Under the pieces are notes generated by a model. That model was not told where the DNA came from, ran no database searches, and saw nothing but the letters and a program-made list of their open reading frames with translations. Below are positions 56,309 to 64,000 of a stretch of 64,000 nt of DNA, piece by piece (within the stretch, counting starts at the first letter, position 1; each line of letters opens with the position of its first letter). Made by a program: the position numbers and the translations under genes. The DNA lies in the NCBI GenBank assembly GCA_938083085.1, contig CALLKX010000044.1, positions 1 to 64,000 of the forward strand. The letters are read 5' to 3'. The DNA comes from an uncultured bacterium. GTDB taxonomy: Bacteria > Planctomycetota > UBA1135 > GCA-002686595.

Positions 56309-58488
56309 CAGATCTTCCCGTAGAGGGTCTCCAGCACGTTGTCCGCGGTGAATGGCATGCGGGTGAGCCGCGCGCCGCAGGCATTGTGGATCGCGCCCGC
56401 GATGGCGCTGTGCCCCGGGATGACCGGCGCCTCGGCCATGCCACAGACGCTCGGACGTTCGTCCTCGTCGTCGATGAGCGCGACCATCTCGGGGATCTCC
56501 TGGGCCCCCGCGATCTTGTAGAGGTCAAGGTTATCCGAGAGCAGGAAGCCGTCCTGTTCATCGAACACCCGCTGCTCGAGCAGGCCGTACGAGAGGGCCT
56601 GGATCATCCCGCCGTTGATCTGGCTACGCAGCGCGAGGCGGTTCAAAGGCAGCCCCTGGTCCTGGCAGGTCACCATCTTGAGGACCTTGACCCGCCCGGT
56701 GAGCGTGTCGACCTCCACCTTCGCCGCCTGGGCCCCGTGGATCCGACCCTCATGCAGGAACTCTCGGAACTCGCCCTGGGCCACGAGCGGCTCCCGGAGG
56801 AGCGCACAGACCGCGATCCAAGGCAGCGAGCGGCTCGCGTCGCCGCGCACGGAGACCTGACCGTCCTTCCAGACATAGGAGCCAACGGGAGCCTCAAGCA
56901 CGTCCTCGAGGAGGACCTCCAGGCTCTCGCGCGCCTTGTGCGCGGCGTCCTTGATCGCCGGAGCCGAGCTGCCCGTGGTGACGCTCCCGCCCGAGGTCAC
57001 GCTCGGGGGCAGATCGCTGTCCCCGATGCGCGCCTCGACCATGCCGACCGTCAGGCCAAGCTCCTCAGCGACGATCGCCGCGACGTAAGTCCGCGCGCCG
57101 GTGCCGAGGTCCTGGGTCGCGGTGGCCGAGACGACCGAACCATCAGGACGGACCGTGACGTCGCAGCGAGACGAGCGGCCGCCGGGTCCCCAGACGGAGA
57201 CACCGAATCCAATCCCCACCGCGCGCCCGTTCTCGGCGCTGCCCGGCCGGTCTCGGTGCGGGTGTTCACCCCAGCCGATCTCCTCCGCCACGCGGCGCAG
57301 CTGGCGGTGGTGGACCTCGGACTCGAGGTTGCGGATCCGCATCTCGACCAGGTCCATGCCGAGCAGGTACGCCAGCTCGTCCATCGCGGCCTCCATGGCG
57401 AACGACGCCTGGGGATGCCCCGGCGCGCGCATGGCGCGGCTGCCGTCCGTGGCCGTGTGTACCGAACGGATCTTGCTCGAGACGGCCGCTTCATCCTCCA
57501 CCGTGTAGATGTATGGCGGCCCGGGGAGGGACCCACCCGACACGCCGCCGAGCTTGTCGGCCTGCAGCTTGAGGCCGACGAGCCGACCGTCGCTGCCGGC
57601 CCCCACCTTGAGTGTCTGCCGCGAACCCGAGCGGTTACCGGCGATCGCGAACTCGTCCGAGCGGGTCAGCATGAGGTGCACCGGGCGCCCGGTGGCATTG
57701 GCGATGCGCGCGGCCAGCGCCCCCTCCAGGCCGGGGCCAAACTTGGACCCAAATCCCCCGCCCATGTGCGGGGTCAGCACGCGAATGCGGGACGCGTCCC
57801 GCCCCAACGTACGAGCCAATCCACGCGGGGTACCGCCCACAGACTGGGTCGAGGCGTAGACCGTGACCGGCTCATCGTCCGGCGCGGGCTGGATCACGTG
57901 CCCGTGGGTCTCAAGGCAGACGTGATGCTGAACGGGGATCTCGAACGACCGCTCCACCACCGCCACGGCGCCGGCGAGCGCCGCGTCGGCCAGGGCCTCG
58001 TCACCGCGCTCGTTAGCCCGGCCCACGTTGGAGTCGGCGTTGCGCCGACGACTGACCACAGGAGCGCCCTCCTCGAGCGCCTGCTCCGGGGTGACCACCG
58101 GGGCGAGCCGCTTCGCCTTGACCTCGATCGCCCGCAGGGCGTCCGCTGCTTGATCAGGCGTCTCGGCAGCAACGACGGCCAGCACGGCGTCGTCGCCCAT
58201 GTAACGCACCGCGTCCCCCGGCTCCTTGAGCGCCTCGATGTGCACGACCCCCGGCATCTCGCTGGCCGCCTCGAGCCCGATGGACTCGATCTCCGCGCGC
58301 GGGACCGGATGGATCAGGAGTCGCGCCCAGAGCATGTTCGGGAGGCGAACGTCATGGGTGTAGACCGCCTGGCCGGTGGCCTTCACGGGTCCGTCCACGC
58401 GAGGGATGTCTCGGTTGAGAACGTCGAGGTCACTCCGCTTGCCCCAGGAGGGCTCCGAGGATTCCGGACGATGGTTCGAGCGGCTCAT
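56308..58488 (-). CDS. molybdo-hydroxylase large subunit (molybdopterin-binding)
   Basis: 726 residues of the xanthine-oxidase/aldehyde-oxidase family catalytic subunit. Start region DLDVLNRDIPRVDGPVKATGQAVYTHD is typical. Mo-pterin contacts are in TPHMGGGFGSKFG near 236-248, MRAPGHPQASFAMEAAMDE near 353 and TATQDLGTGARTYVAAI near 450; the catalytic Glu is probably in CGMAEAPVIPGHSA near 683. Such enzymes hydroxylate aldehydes or N-heterocycles with water as the oxygen source. It lies between the Fe-S subunit (ATGA overlap) and the FAD subunit (TGATG overlap): a heterotrimer. Which substrate it uses cannot be seen. Confidence 0.92.
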   Translation of the reverse strand: MSRSNHRPESSEPSWGKRSDLDVLNRDIPRVDGPVKATGQAVYTHDVRLPNMLWARLLIHPVPRAEIESIGLEAASEMPGVVHIEALKEPGDAVRYMGDDAVLAVVAAETPDQAADALRAIEVKAKRLAPVVTPEQALEEGAPVVSRRRNADSNVGRANERGDEALADAALAGAVAVVERSFEIPVQHHVCLETHGHVIQPAPDDEPVTVYASTQSVGGTPRGLARTLGRDASRIRVLTPHMGGGFGSKFGPGLEGALAARIANATGRPVHLMLTRSDEFAIAGNRSGSRQTLKVGAGSDGRLVGLKLQADKLGGVSGGSLPGPPYIYTVEDEAAVSSKIRSVHTATDGSRAMRAPGHPQASFAMEAAMDELAYLLGMDLVEMRIRNLESEVHHRQLRRVAEEIGWGEHPHRDRPGSAENGRAVGIGFGVSVWGPGGRSSRCDVTVRPDGSVVSATATQDLGTGARTYVAAIVAEELGLTVGMVEARIGDSDLPPSVTSGGSVTTGSSAPAIKDAAHKARESLEVLLEDVLEAPVGSYVWKDGQVSVRGDASRSLPWIAVCALLREPLVAQGEFREFLHEGRIHGAQAAKVEVDTLTGRVKVLKMVTCQDQGLPLNRLALRSQINGGMIQALSYGLLEQRVFDEQDGFLLSDNLDLYKIAGAQEIPEMVALIDDEDERPSVCGMAEAPVIPGHSAIAGAIHNACGARLTRMPFTADNVLETLYGKI

Positions 58489-59144
58489 CTCCCTTCACCC
58501 CCGCGAGCCCGATCTTCCTGGACCGCCTGCGCGGCCTCGAAGACGTGGGGATACGTGCCACACCGGCAGAGGTTGCCCGACAGCTGATACTTCAGCTCGT
58601 CGAGGTCCGCCTCCGGCGCGCGCTCCAGCGCAGCGTGGGTCGCGACGACGAAGCCCGGCGTGCAGAAGCCGCACATCATCCCGTCCTTGTCGCAGAATGC
58701 CTGCTGCACGTCCGACATCGCGTCGGGGCTCCCGAACCCCTCGACGGTGGTGATCGGGCGGCCCGCGCAGGTCGCGGCGAGCGTCAGGCACGAGTAGGCA
58801 GGCTGCCCGTCGATGAGGACGGTACAGGCCCCGCAGGAACCCATCCCACAGACCTCCTTCGTGCCCGTCAGGGGCGGCTCCATGTGCGTACGCAGCGCCT
58901 GGAGCAGCGTCGTGCGGGGTTCGACCTCGACCGTCCGCAGCTTGCCGTTGACAGAGATCTCGAGCTCCGAGGCGCCGCGAAGAGCCTCCACCTCCGAGGC
59001 CCCGGCGGCCTCGGATGCCGCCATCTCGTCGGCGGCAGATGAACCGATCATGCTCCCCGCTGCGGCCACCTGCGTGGCCCCTCTCAGGAAGGACCGTCGG
59101 CTCATTGCCGACGGATCACCGGATGTCGGGTCCTTCTCTCTCAT
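58485..59144 (-). CDS. molybdo-hydroxylase 2Fe-2S subunit with Tat signal
   Basis: 219 residues. The first 2Fe-2S cluster of ferredoxin type has Cys99, Cys104, Cys107 and Cys119 (EVCGMGSCGACTVLIDGQPAYSC). The second, in the helical domain, has Cys158, Cys161, Cys193 and Cys195 (MMCGFCTPG, NLCRCGTYPHV). The N-terminus bears a twin-arginine signal (SRRSFLRG at 15-22) with a following hydrophobic AAAGSMIG stretch. So the holoenzyme is probably exported folded, the other subunits hitch-hiking as known for related periplasmic aldehyde oxidases. It is the first gene of the operon. An AATAAT sequence lies about 45 bases upstream of the start. Confidence 0.92.
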   Translation of the reverse strand: MREKDPTSGDPSAMSRRSFLRGATQVAAAGSMIGSSAADEMAASEAAGASEVEALRGASELEISVNGKLRTVEVEPRTTLLQALRTHMEPPLTGTKEVCGMGSCGACTVLIDGQPAYSCLTLAATCAGRPITTVEGFGSPDAMSDVQQAFCDKDGMMCGFCTPGFVVATHAALERAPEADLDELKYQLSGNLCRCGTYPHVFEAAQAVQEDRARGGEGR

Positions 59145-59665
59145 CGAACTCTCCCTGCTTCACTCGGGTGCACGGTTTGCCTCGGGCTCAATTATTGCCG
59201 GACGCGGGGCCATCGGCCCCGGCCCCCCCACTTCCAGACGAGGGTCAAGCCGCACTGACCGGCGCGGCCCAGCGGAGCCGCCCGGCGAGACGTCTCCCCC
59301 GCTGATGGTGGCCAGGCGGTCCCGGAGGGCGGACCGACAGGGCCGAGCTGGAGAGCGCCACGAATCGGAGCGGCCGCTCGCCGATCTTAGGGCGAGGACC
59401 CCGCTGATGCCACGCTCACGCGGGATGGCGACGGCGCAGGGTCCCACGGTCAGGGTCCCCGCCATCGAGCGACCTCGACCGCTTCCACGGCAGGCCTGGT
59501 CTGGTTCCGGGGCCCAACCTCTTGGATTCCTGGACCGTCTTTGTCGGATTCTTGGGCAGGTCAGACTGCTAGGCTCGTACTCGACCGCGAACGCGGAGGA
59601 CGTCGCCCCCTCCAAACTGGTCGCGCCGCAGCTGCTCCCATTGGAGTCGCGCCCAATCGAATCCA
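59145..59665. other. divergent intergenic region (521 bp)
   Basis: No gene seen; reading frames here are short and Arg/Pro/Ala-rich. It must hold promoters for the molybdo-hydroxylase operon (minus) and the ABC operon (plus). A small inverted repeat ATTGGA...TCCAAT (59640-59645, 59662-59667) overlaps the ABC gene start. No structured RNA was recognised. Confidence 0.4.
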
Positions 59666-60670
59666 ATGACCGCCAACGAACCTGACGTCTCCCTGGTCCC
59701 GCCGGGCGGGGAGCGGCCCGAACCGATCGTGAGACTGGAGGGGTTGCGCAAGTCCTTCGGCAACGTCCACGCCCTCCGCGGCGTGGACATGGAGCTGCCC
59801 CCGGGGCCAGTGGGCCTCCTCGGCCCGAACGGCGCGGGCAAGACCACCCTGATCGGGCTGCTCCTGGGACTCCTTGAGCCCACAGAGGGGACGGCCACTG
59901 TGGCCGGGCTCCAGCCCACCCACCGCGCCGCGCGTCTCGAGATCCGCAAGCGGGTTGGCTACATGCCCGAGAGCGACTGCCTCCTGCCGGGCATGACCGC
60001 CGTCGAGATCGTCTCCGCCCTGGCCAAGCTCACCGGCCTGTCCCGTCAGGACGCGATCACGAGGGCCCACGAGGTTCTCGACTACGTGGAGTTGGACGAG
60101 GCCCGCTACCGCGCGCTGGACGGCTACTCCACCGGCATGAAGCAGCGCCTCAAGCTCGCCCAGGCCCTCGTCCATGACCCGGAGTTCCTGCTCCTCGACG
60201 AGCCCACCAACGGCCTCGACCCCGCCGGGCGCAGGCACATGCTGTCGCTCGTGGAGGACCTCGGGCGGAACCAGAAGAAGAACATCTTGCTCTGCTCCCA
60301 CCTGCTCCCGGACGTGGAGCGGACCTGCGACAACGTCGTCGTGCTGGTCAAGGGCCAGGCCATCCTCCAAGGCTCGATCGCCGAGCTCACTGCGGCGGAG
60401 TCCCGGCGCCTGCGCGTGGAGGTCGAAGACGGGGCCACCCAGCTCCAGACGGCTCTCCAGGCCGCCTCCTATGACGTCTCGATCGACAAGACCGGGGCGC
60501 TCATGATCACGCTCCCCCAGAGCGTGGAGGACGCCGACCACCTCTGCGGCCTCGCGGCCGCCGAGCGAGTGAACATCTCCTCCATTGACCCCGTGCGTTC
60601 AACCCTCGAGGAGGTCTTCCTCAAGGCCGTCGACGAGAGCGAGCAGAAGACCGAGGCCACGAGCGCATGA
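59666..60670 (+). CDS. ABC-2 type exporter ATP-binding subunit 1
   Basis: 334 residues. Walker A GPNGAGKT at 53-60, signature YSTGMKQRLKLAQAL near 153-167, Walker B FLLLDEPTNGLDP near 172-184, and the H-loop SHLLPDVE. The C-terminal 80 residues form the extra domain typical of ABC-2 exporters of the CcmA/NatA type. There is no Shine-Dalgarno sequence before the ATG. It overlaps the next gene by ATGA. The operon has two ATPase/permease pairs with one each on the same strand, so either two exporters or one of mixed subunits. The substrate is unknown. Confidence 0.93.
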   Translation: MTANEPDVSLVPPGGERPEPIVRLEGLRKSFGNVHALRGVDMELPPGPVGLLGPNGAGKTTLIGLLLGLLEPTEGTATVAGLQPTHRAARLEIRKRVGYMPESDCLLPGMTAVEIVSALAKLTGLSRQDAITRAHEVLDYVELDEARYRALDGYSTGMKQRLKLAQALVHDPEFLLLDEPTNGLDPAGRRHMLSLVEDLGRNQKKNILLCSHLLPDVERTCDNVVVLVKGQAILQGSIAELTAAESRRLRVEVEDGATQLQTALQAASYDVSIDKTGALMITLPQSVEDADHLCGLAAAERVNISSIDPVRSTLEEVFLKAVDESEQKTEATSA

Positions 60671-61584
60671 AGGCAACCACTCATACCGAGGTCTACCGCC
60701 GCTTCGAAGGGGAGCTCCGCGAGCGCCCCCTGCGCTCTGTGACCCTCGCGTGGTCAGGCATCCGCATCGGCTTCAAGAAGAAGCTCCCGATGCTCCTGCT
60801 GTTCCTCATCCCGGGGATCTGGACGATCGTCACGAGCTTCATGGTGCAGCTCAAGTTTGAGGCGGAGGCGGGGACCATCTCGGGCATGGCCGGCATGGAA
60901 CCCTCGGCCCAGACCATGGCCATGGGCGCCCTGCTCTCGAACCAGATCGGTCAGGTCGAGACCCTGATCTTCCAGCTGCTCACGGGCATGCAGTTCTTCG
61001 TGGTGCTCAGCATGGGCTGGTACGGTTCGGGACTGATCGCCGAGGACCGCAAGCTGAGGGCGAACCTGCTCTACTTCGCGCGCCCCATTTCGCGCCTCAC
61101 TTACATCGCAGGCAAGCTGATGACCGTCATGTTCTGGGGCAGCATGTCCGTGGTGATCCCGGTCACCATCGTTTGCTCGGTGGCGAGCCTCGCCTCCCCG
61201 GAGTGGTCCTTCCTCACCGACCGCTGGGATACGATCCTCAAGCTCGAGTTCTACGCCGTGCTCTGGGTGCTCTTCCACGGGATCCTCGTGCTGGCGATCT
61301 CCTCCGTCACGGACCGCCGCAATCGCGCCCTGGGCGGGCTGTTCATCTTCTACTTCCTCACGCAGGCCGGCGCCAACGCCATGGCGGCGCTGATGAGTGG
61401 TCAGGGCTGGCGGCTCCTCTCGATCCCCAACAACTTCATCCGGGTCTTCGACAGCCTCTTCGGGCAGTCCTCCCCTGGGATCGGCTGGCGCCTCGAGTCG
61501 TCCCTCTGGGTCCTCGGGCTGCTCACCCTCGCGAGCGCCGCGGTCCTTGCCCGACAGACCCGCAAGCTGGAGGTGGGCGCGTGA
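60667..61584 (+). CDS. ABC-2 type permease 1
   Basis: 305 residues with six hydrophobic helices (LPMLLLFLIPGIWTIVTSFM, LIFQLLTGMQFFVVLSMGWY, LMTVMFWGSMSVVIPVTIV, FYAVLWVLFHGILVLAIS, LGGLFIFYFLTQAGANAM, LWVLGLLTLASAAVLA). A conserved EDRKLRANLLYFARPISR segment after the second helix is the cytoplasmic loop that contacts the ATPase. It starts by ATGA overlap with the ATPase and its stop overlaps the next ATPase's GTG start (GTGA), so all are coupled. Confidence 0.88.
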   Translation: MKATTHTEVYRRFEGELRERPLRSVTLAWSGIRIGFKKKLPMLLLFLIPGIWTIVTSFMVQLKFEAEAGTISGMAGMEPSAQTMAMGALLSNQIGQVETLIFQLLTGMQFFVVLSMGWYGSGLIAEDRKLRANLLYFARPISRLTYIAGKLMTVMFWGSMSVVIPVTIVCSVASLASPEWSFLTDRWDTILKLEFYAVLWVLFHGILVLAISSVTDRRNRALGGLFIFYFLTQAGANAMAALMSGQGWRLLSIPNNFIRVFDSLFGQSSPGIGWRLESSLWVLGLLTLASAAVLARQTRKLEVGA

Positions 61585-62504
61585 CCGCCATCATCCAGGC
61601 CGAGAACCTCGGCCGCTGGTACGGGGAGGTCGTCGGGCTCGGCGACCTGTCGGTAGAGATCGAGCCCGGCATCACGGGCCTGGTCGGCCCGAACGGGGCA
61701 GGCAAGTCGACCTTCATGAAGCTCATGGTCGGCGAACTCCGGCCGGCCCGCGGCCAGCTGACAGTGCTCGATAAAGTCCCCTTCGGGAACCGGGCGCTCC
61801 ATCGTCAGCTGGGTTTCTGCCCGCAGCAGGACGCCCTGTACGAGCACCAGACCGGCCGCCAGTTCGTCCGGGACCTCCTCCGCCTGGGGGGCTGGTCGCG
61901 CCGCGAGGCCGACGTCCTCGCCGTCCGCGCGATGGAGCGGGTCGGGCTCGAAGACGCCATGGACCGCAAGGTCAACGGCTACTCCAAGGGCATGCGGCAA
62001 CGCACACGCTTGGCCCAGGCCATCGCCCACGGCCCGAAGCTCGTGATCGCGGATGAGCCGCTGACGGGCCTCGACCCGATCGCCCGCAGGCAGACCCTGG
62101 ATCTTTTCCGGGGCCTCGCGGAGGACGGCTGCTCCGTCGTCCTCTCCAGCCATGTGCTGCACGAGGTGGAGAGCCTGACCGAGACCATTGTTCTCATCCA
62201 CCGCGGCCGCCTGCTCGCACAGGGGAGCGTGCGCGACGTCCGGCGGCTCATCTCGCGCCACCCGAGCCGGGTGGAGCTGGTCGCCCGGGACCCGCGGCGG
62301 CTCGCCACCGCGCTCCTCCCCCTCGAACACATCCGCACCATCAAGCTCGGCGCCGACCCCGGCACCCTGACGGTGGAGACCGACGACATCGCGGCCTTCC
62401 ACAGCGCCTTCGCAGGCGTGGCGGCGTCGGCCGGCGCCGGCGTCTCAGGCTTCAAGAGCGACGACGCCAGCCTCGAGGCGGTCTTCGACTACCTGGTCGG
62501 CTGA
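61581..62504 (+). CDS. ABC-2 type exporter ATP-binding subunit 2
   Basis: 307 residues from the GTG at 61581, which overlaps the permease stop as GTGA; a longer frame upstream is antiparallel-like low-complexity sequence and is not used. Walker A GPNGAGKST at 36-44, signature YSKGMRQRTRLAQAIAHGP near 134, Walker B VIADEPLTGLDP near 156 and SSHVLHEVE near 190. The C-terminal part is the usual extension. Different from subunit 1, so it is probably the motor for permease 2. Confidence 0.92.
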   Translation: MTAIIQAENLGRWYGEVVGLGDLSVEIEPGITGLVGPNGAGKSTFMKLMVGELRPARGQLTVLDKVPFGNRALHRQLGFCPQQDALYEHQTGRQFVRDLLRLGGWSRREADVLAVRAMERVGLEDAMDRKVNGYSKGMRQRTRLAQAIAHGPKLVIADEPLTGLDPIARRQTLDLFRGLAEDGCSVVLSSHVLHEVESLTETIVLIHRGRLLAQGSVRDVRRLISRHPSRVELVARDPRRLATALLPLEHIRTIKLGADPGTLTVETDDIAAFHSAFAGVAASAGAGVSGFKSDDASLEAVFDYLVG

Positions 62505-62519
62505 GCCCCCCACTGATCC

Positions 62520-63305
62520 ATGAACCTCCTCACCGAGCTCCCCAGGGCGACCTGGCTGATCTTCCGGATGCACCTGGCCTCGACCGCCGCCTCGCGCCGC
62601 GCGCTCGCGGGCATCCTGTTCGCCGCCATCCCCCCGCTCTTCGCGTTCTTGGCCATGACCATCGGCGGGAGCAACGAAGGCGGCGAGCGCGTGTTCATGT
62701 ACCTCGGCGTCCTGGTCCTGCTCCAGGTGGTCGCGCCAGCGCTCGGCGTCTTCCTCGGCATCGGCGCCATTGCCGACGAGACCGAGGCCCGCACCATCAC
62801 CTATCCGTTCACCCGCCCGATCCCCAGGGCCTCGGTGTTCCTTGGCCGCTGGATGGCGAGCCTGCTCGTCCTGACGGTCCTCCTCCTCGCCAGCGGAGCG
62901 GGCGTGGCGGCGATCACCATGGGAGCCGAGGGGGGCACCTCTCCGGAGGCAGCCACCGCCCTCATCGGCGCCACGCTGATCGCAGGGGTGCTCTACTCCC
63001 TCGGCGCCGCCGTGATCGGGGTGATCTTCAAGCGCGGTCAGGTGATCGCCCTCGGCTATGCGTTCGCGTTCGAGGTGATGCTGGCCAACATCCCCGGCTC
63101 CGCACAGAAGCTGAGCCTCCAGTACTACCTACGCTCCCTCTTCGCCGGAGGGGACAGCGCCGACTGGCGCTCCCTCGAGGTCTTCTCGAGGGCTGAATTC
63201 ATAGAGTCGTCGGCCTCCGCCGAGCGCCTCCTGATCACAGCCGCGGTCCTCCTCGCCGTGGGCTGCATCACCGTGACTCGCAAGCAGTTCGTGCTGTCCT
63301 CCTGA
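62520..63305 (+). CDS. ABC-2 type permease 2
   Basis: 261 residues with about six hydrophobic segments (ALAGILFAAIPPLFAFLAMTI, VFMYLGVLVLLQVVAPALGVFLG, WMASLLVLTVLLLASGAGVAA, LIGATLIAGVLYSLGAAVIGV, VIALGYAFAFEVMLANI, LLITAAVLLAVGCITVT). The loop ADETEARTITYPFTRPIPR matches in kind that of permease 1. It follows ATPase 2 by 15 bases and is the last gene of the four-gene operon, with a hairpin after it. Confidence 0.85.
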   Translation: MNLLTELPRATWLIFRMHLASTAASRRALAGILFAAIPPLFAFLAMTIGGSNEGGERVFMYLGVLVLLQVVAPALGVFLGIGAIADETEARTITYPFTRPIPRASVFLGRWMASLLVLTVLLLASGAGVAAITMGAEGGTSPEAATALIGATLIAGVLYSLGAAVIGVIFKRGQVIALGYAFAFEVMLANIPGSAQKLSLQYYLRSLFAGGDSADWRSLEVFSRAEFIESSASAERLLITAAVLLAVGCITVTRKQFVLSS

Positions 63306-63320
63306 GTTCACGCCGACGCC

Positions 63321-63346
63321 CTCTCGGTGGGACACCCCACCGAGAG
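63321..63346 (+). terminator. hairpin ending the ABC operon
   Basis: CTCTCGGTGGG pairs perfectly with CCCACCGAGAG (11 bp) across a 4-nt loop, 15 bases after the stop at 63305. There is no T-run after it. The remaining bases to 63537 hold no gene. Confidence 0.6.
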
Positions 63347-63537
63347 CTGGGGCTGGATGAACGGTGAATGAGGGGCGTGGGCGGCCCGAGGGCCCCCAGT
63401 GGCCTCTGAGGCGATTCTGCGGCCGTTGGCACGGTCCGTGCTTCCCTGGGAATGCCGCGCGACCTGCGCGCTCCACCCCCAGGCCTGTCCGCTGGATCTC
63501 GCCTGGGCCGCCGCCCCTTGAACACGGAGGTGTTCCC

Positions 63538-63990
63538 ATGCGACCCGCTCTCCTCGTCCCTAGCTGGCTCCGGCTCGCCCCGGCTCTGCTCTTGCTCGCC
63601 GCCCTCGGGACCAAGGCTGAGGCCCAACCGCTCACGGCCTATGGCGCCCGAGGCCTTCACCCCTCTCAGCAGTGCGCGACCGCTTCATCCTTTGGCGTGC
63701 ACTACGGCACCTCGAGGAGCTACCGGCGAGGGCGGTACGAGACCCGCTGCGAGCAGGTCTGGGTCCCCGGCCGACAGGAGCGAGTCTGGATCGAGCCCCG
63801 CTACGAGTGGCGCCATGATCCCTGTGGCCGTCGCTATCGCGTCCTCGTCTGCGCCGGCCACCACAGCCTCCGCCACATCCCCGGTCACTACGACTCGCGC
63901 ACGGTTCGAGTCTGGGTGCCTGCCCGTCGGATCGAGATCCGGACGCCCAGGCACCGCGTGACCCACGTCGGGAACCGGTACCGGCGGTGA
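63538..63990 (+). CDS. small exported basic/aromatic protein of unknown function
   Basis: 150 residues from the ATG at 63538, preceded by a strong ribosome binding site (GGAGGTG, 6 nt before), which is rare in this window. Signal peptide MRPALLVPSWLRLAPALLLLAALGTKAEA. The mature protein is rich in Arg, Tyr, His and Trp, with repeated VWVP/VWIEP strands (QVWVPGRQERVWIEPRYEWR, VRVWVPARRIEIR), like short beta strands, and Cys pairs. Planctomycetes often encode small exported proteins of this kind with unknown role. It is near the window end, with the stop at 63988-63990. Confidence 0.72.
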   Translation: MRPALLVPSWLRLAPALLLLAALGTKAEAQPLTAYGARGLHPSQQCATASSFGVHYGTSRSYRRGRYETRCEQVWVPGRQERVWIEPRYEWRHDPCGRRYRVLVCAGHHSLRHIPGHYDSRTVRVWVPARRIEIRTPRHRVTHVGNRYRR

Positions 63991-64000
63991 TCCCCCACCG

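Noticed and set aside
56386-58587. A 733-codon open frame on the plus strand
   Set aside because: Antisense to the molybdopterin-binding subunit; same composition bias, no motif.
59145-59665. Structured RNA or small gene in the longest intergenic region
   Set aside because: No tRNA-like cloverleaf, riboswitch motif or convincing frame was found by eye; covariance-model searches could not be run.

Overview
The window is uniformly GC-rich bacterial chromosome, densely packed with genes and without insertion sequences, prophage, CRISPR arrays, tRNA or rRNA genes that I could find. The protein families point to Planctomycetota, probably one of the high-GC lineages outside the classical orders. 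The grounds are a CRTAC1-type FG-GAP/ASPIC-UnbV protein, prenyltransferase/squalene-oxidase repeats in a secreted protein, large secreted proteins sharing a C-terminal domain, ATGA-type operon overlaps and few Shine-Dalgarno sequences. The assignment is an inference from gene content.

Layout. 0.1-9.3 kb (minus strand): an operon-like run reading CRTAC1-type protein, SixA-like phosphatase, two unlike dynamin-type GTPases and a secreted NHL beta-propeller. The CRTAC1-type reading frame is interrupted by one in-frame TGA followed by a hairpin that fits the bacterial SECIS pattern. 9.5-15.5 kb: storage-polysaccharide genes, with a GDE-like protein, a GT4 glycosyltransferase and a GH57 amylase/branching-type enzyme on the minus strand, divergent from glgC. 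15.6-21 kb: a HAD lipoprotein, two small exported proteins and a secreted trypsin-like protease. 21.2-32 kb: a six-gene minus-strand operon (three ATP-grasp ligases, an S51 cyanophycinase-like peptidase, two PF00756-type esterases) divergent from glgA, a fourth ATP-grasp ligase and an FMN-dependent alpha-hydroxy-acid oxidase. I know of no described pathway with this gene set. 32.2-34.5 kb: a catalase-peroxidase with a lipoprotein signal.

35-47.5 kb: a MoxR/ChlI-type ATPase with a VWA partner, moaA, a MORN-repeat protein, a thioredoxin-fold protein lacking its cysteines, a secreted protein, a DUF1295 membrane protein, a prenyltransferase-repeat protein and an RNase II/R enzyme. 47.7-50.5 kb: a large secreted DUF5060 glycosidase-like protein. 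50.6-59.1 kb (minus): a three-subunit Tat-targeted molybdo-hydroxylase followed by a small Cys-rich protein, a DUF1326-like protein, Lon protease and a HupE/UreJ-like membrane protein, all tightly spaced. 59.7-63.3 kb: a four-gene pair of ABC-2 exporters with a terminator, then a small exported basic/aromatic protein.

How the genes work together. glgC, glgA, GT4, GH57 and GDE-like genes would make and remodel an alpha-glucan; no glgB (GH13) or glgP lies in the window. moaA supplies the first step of the molybdenum cofactor that the molybdo-hydroxylase needs. Several transcription units start with a TAnnnT-like -10 box only 6-11 nt before the ATG and no ribosome binding site, which suggests leaderless mRNAs. 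All functional calls come from motif recognition by eye; no database search was run.
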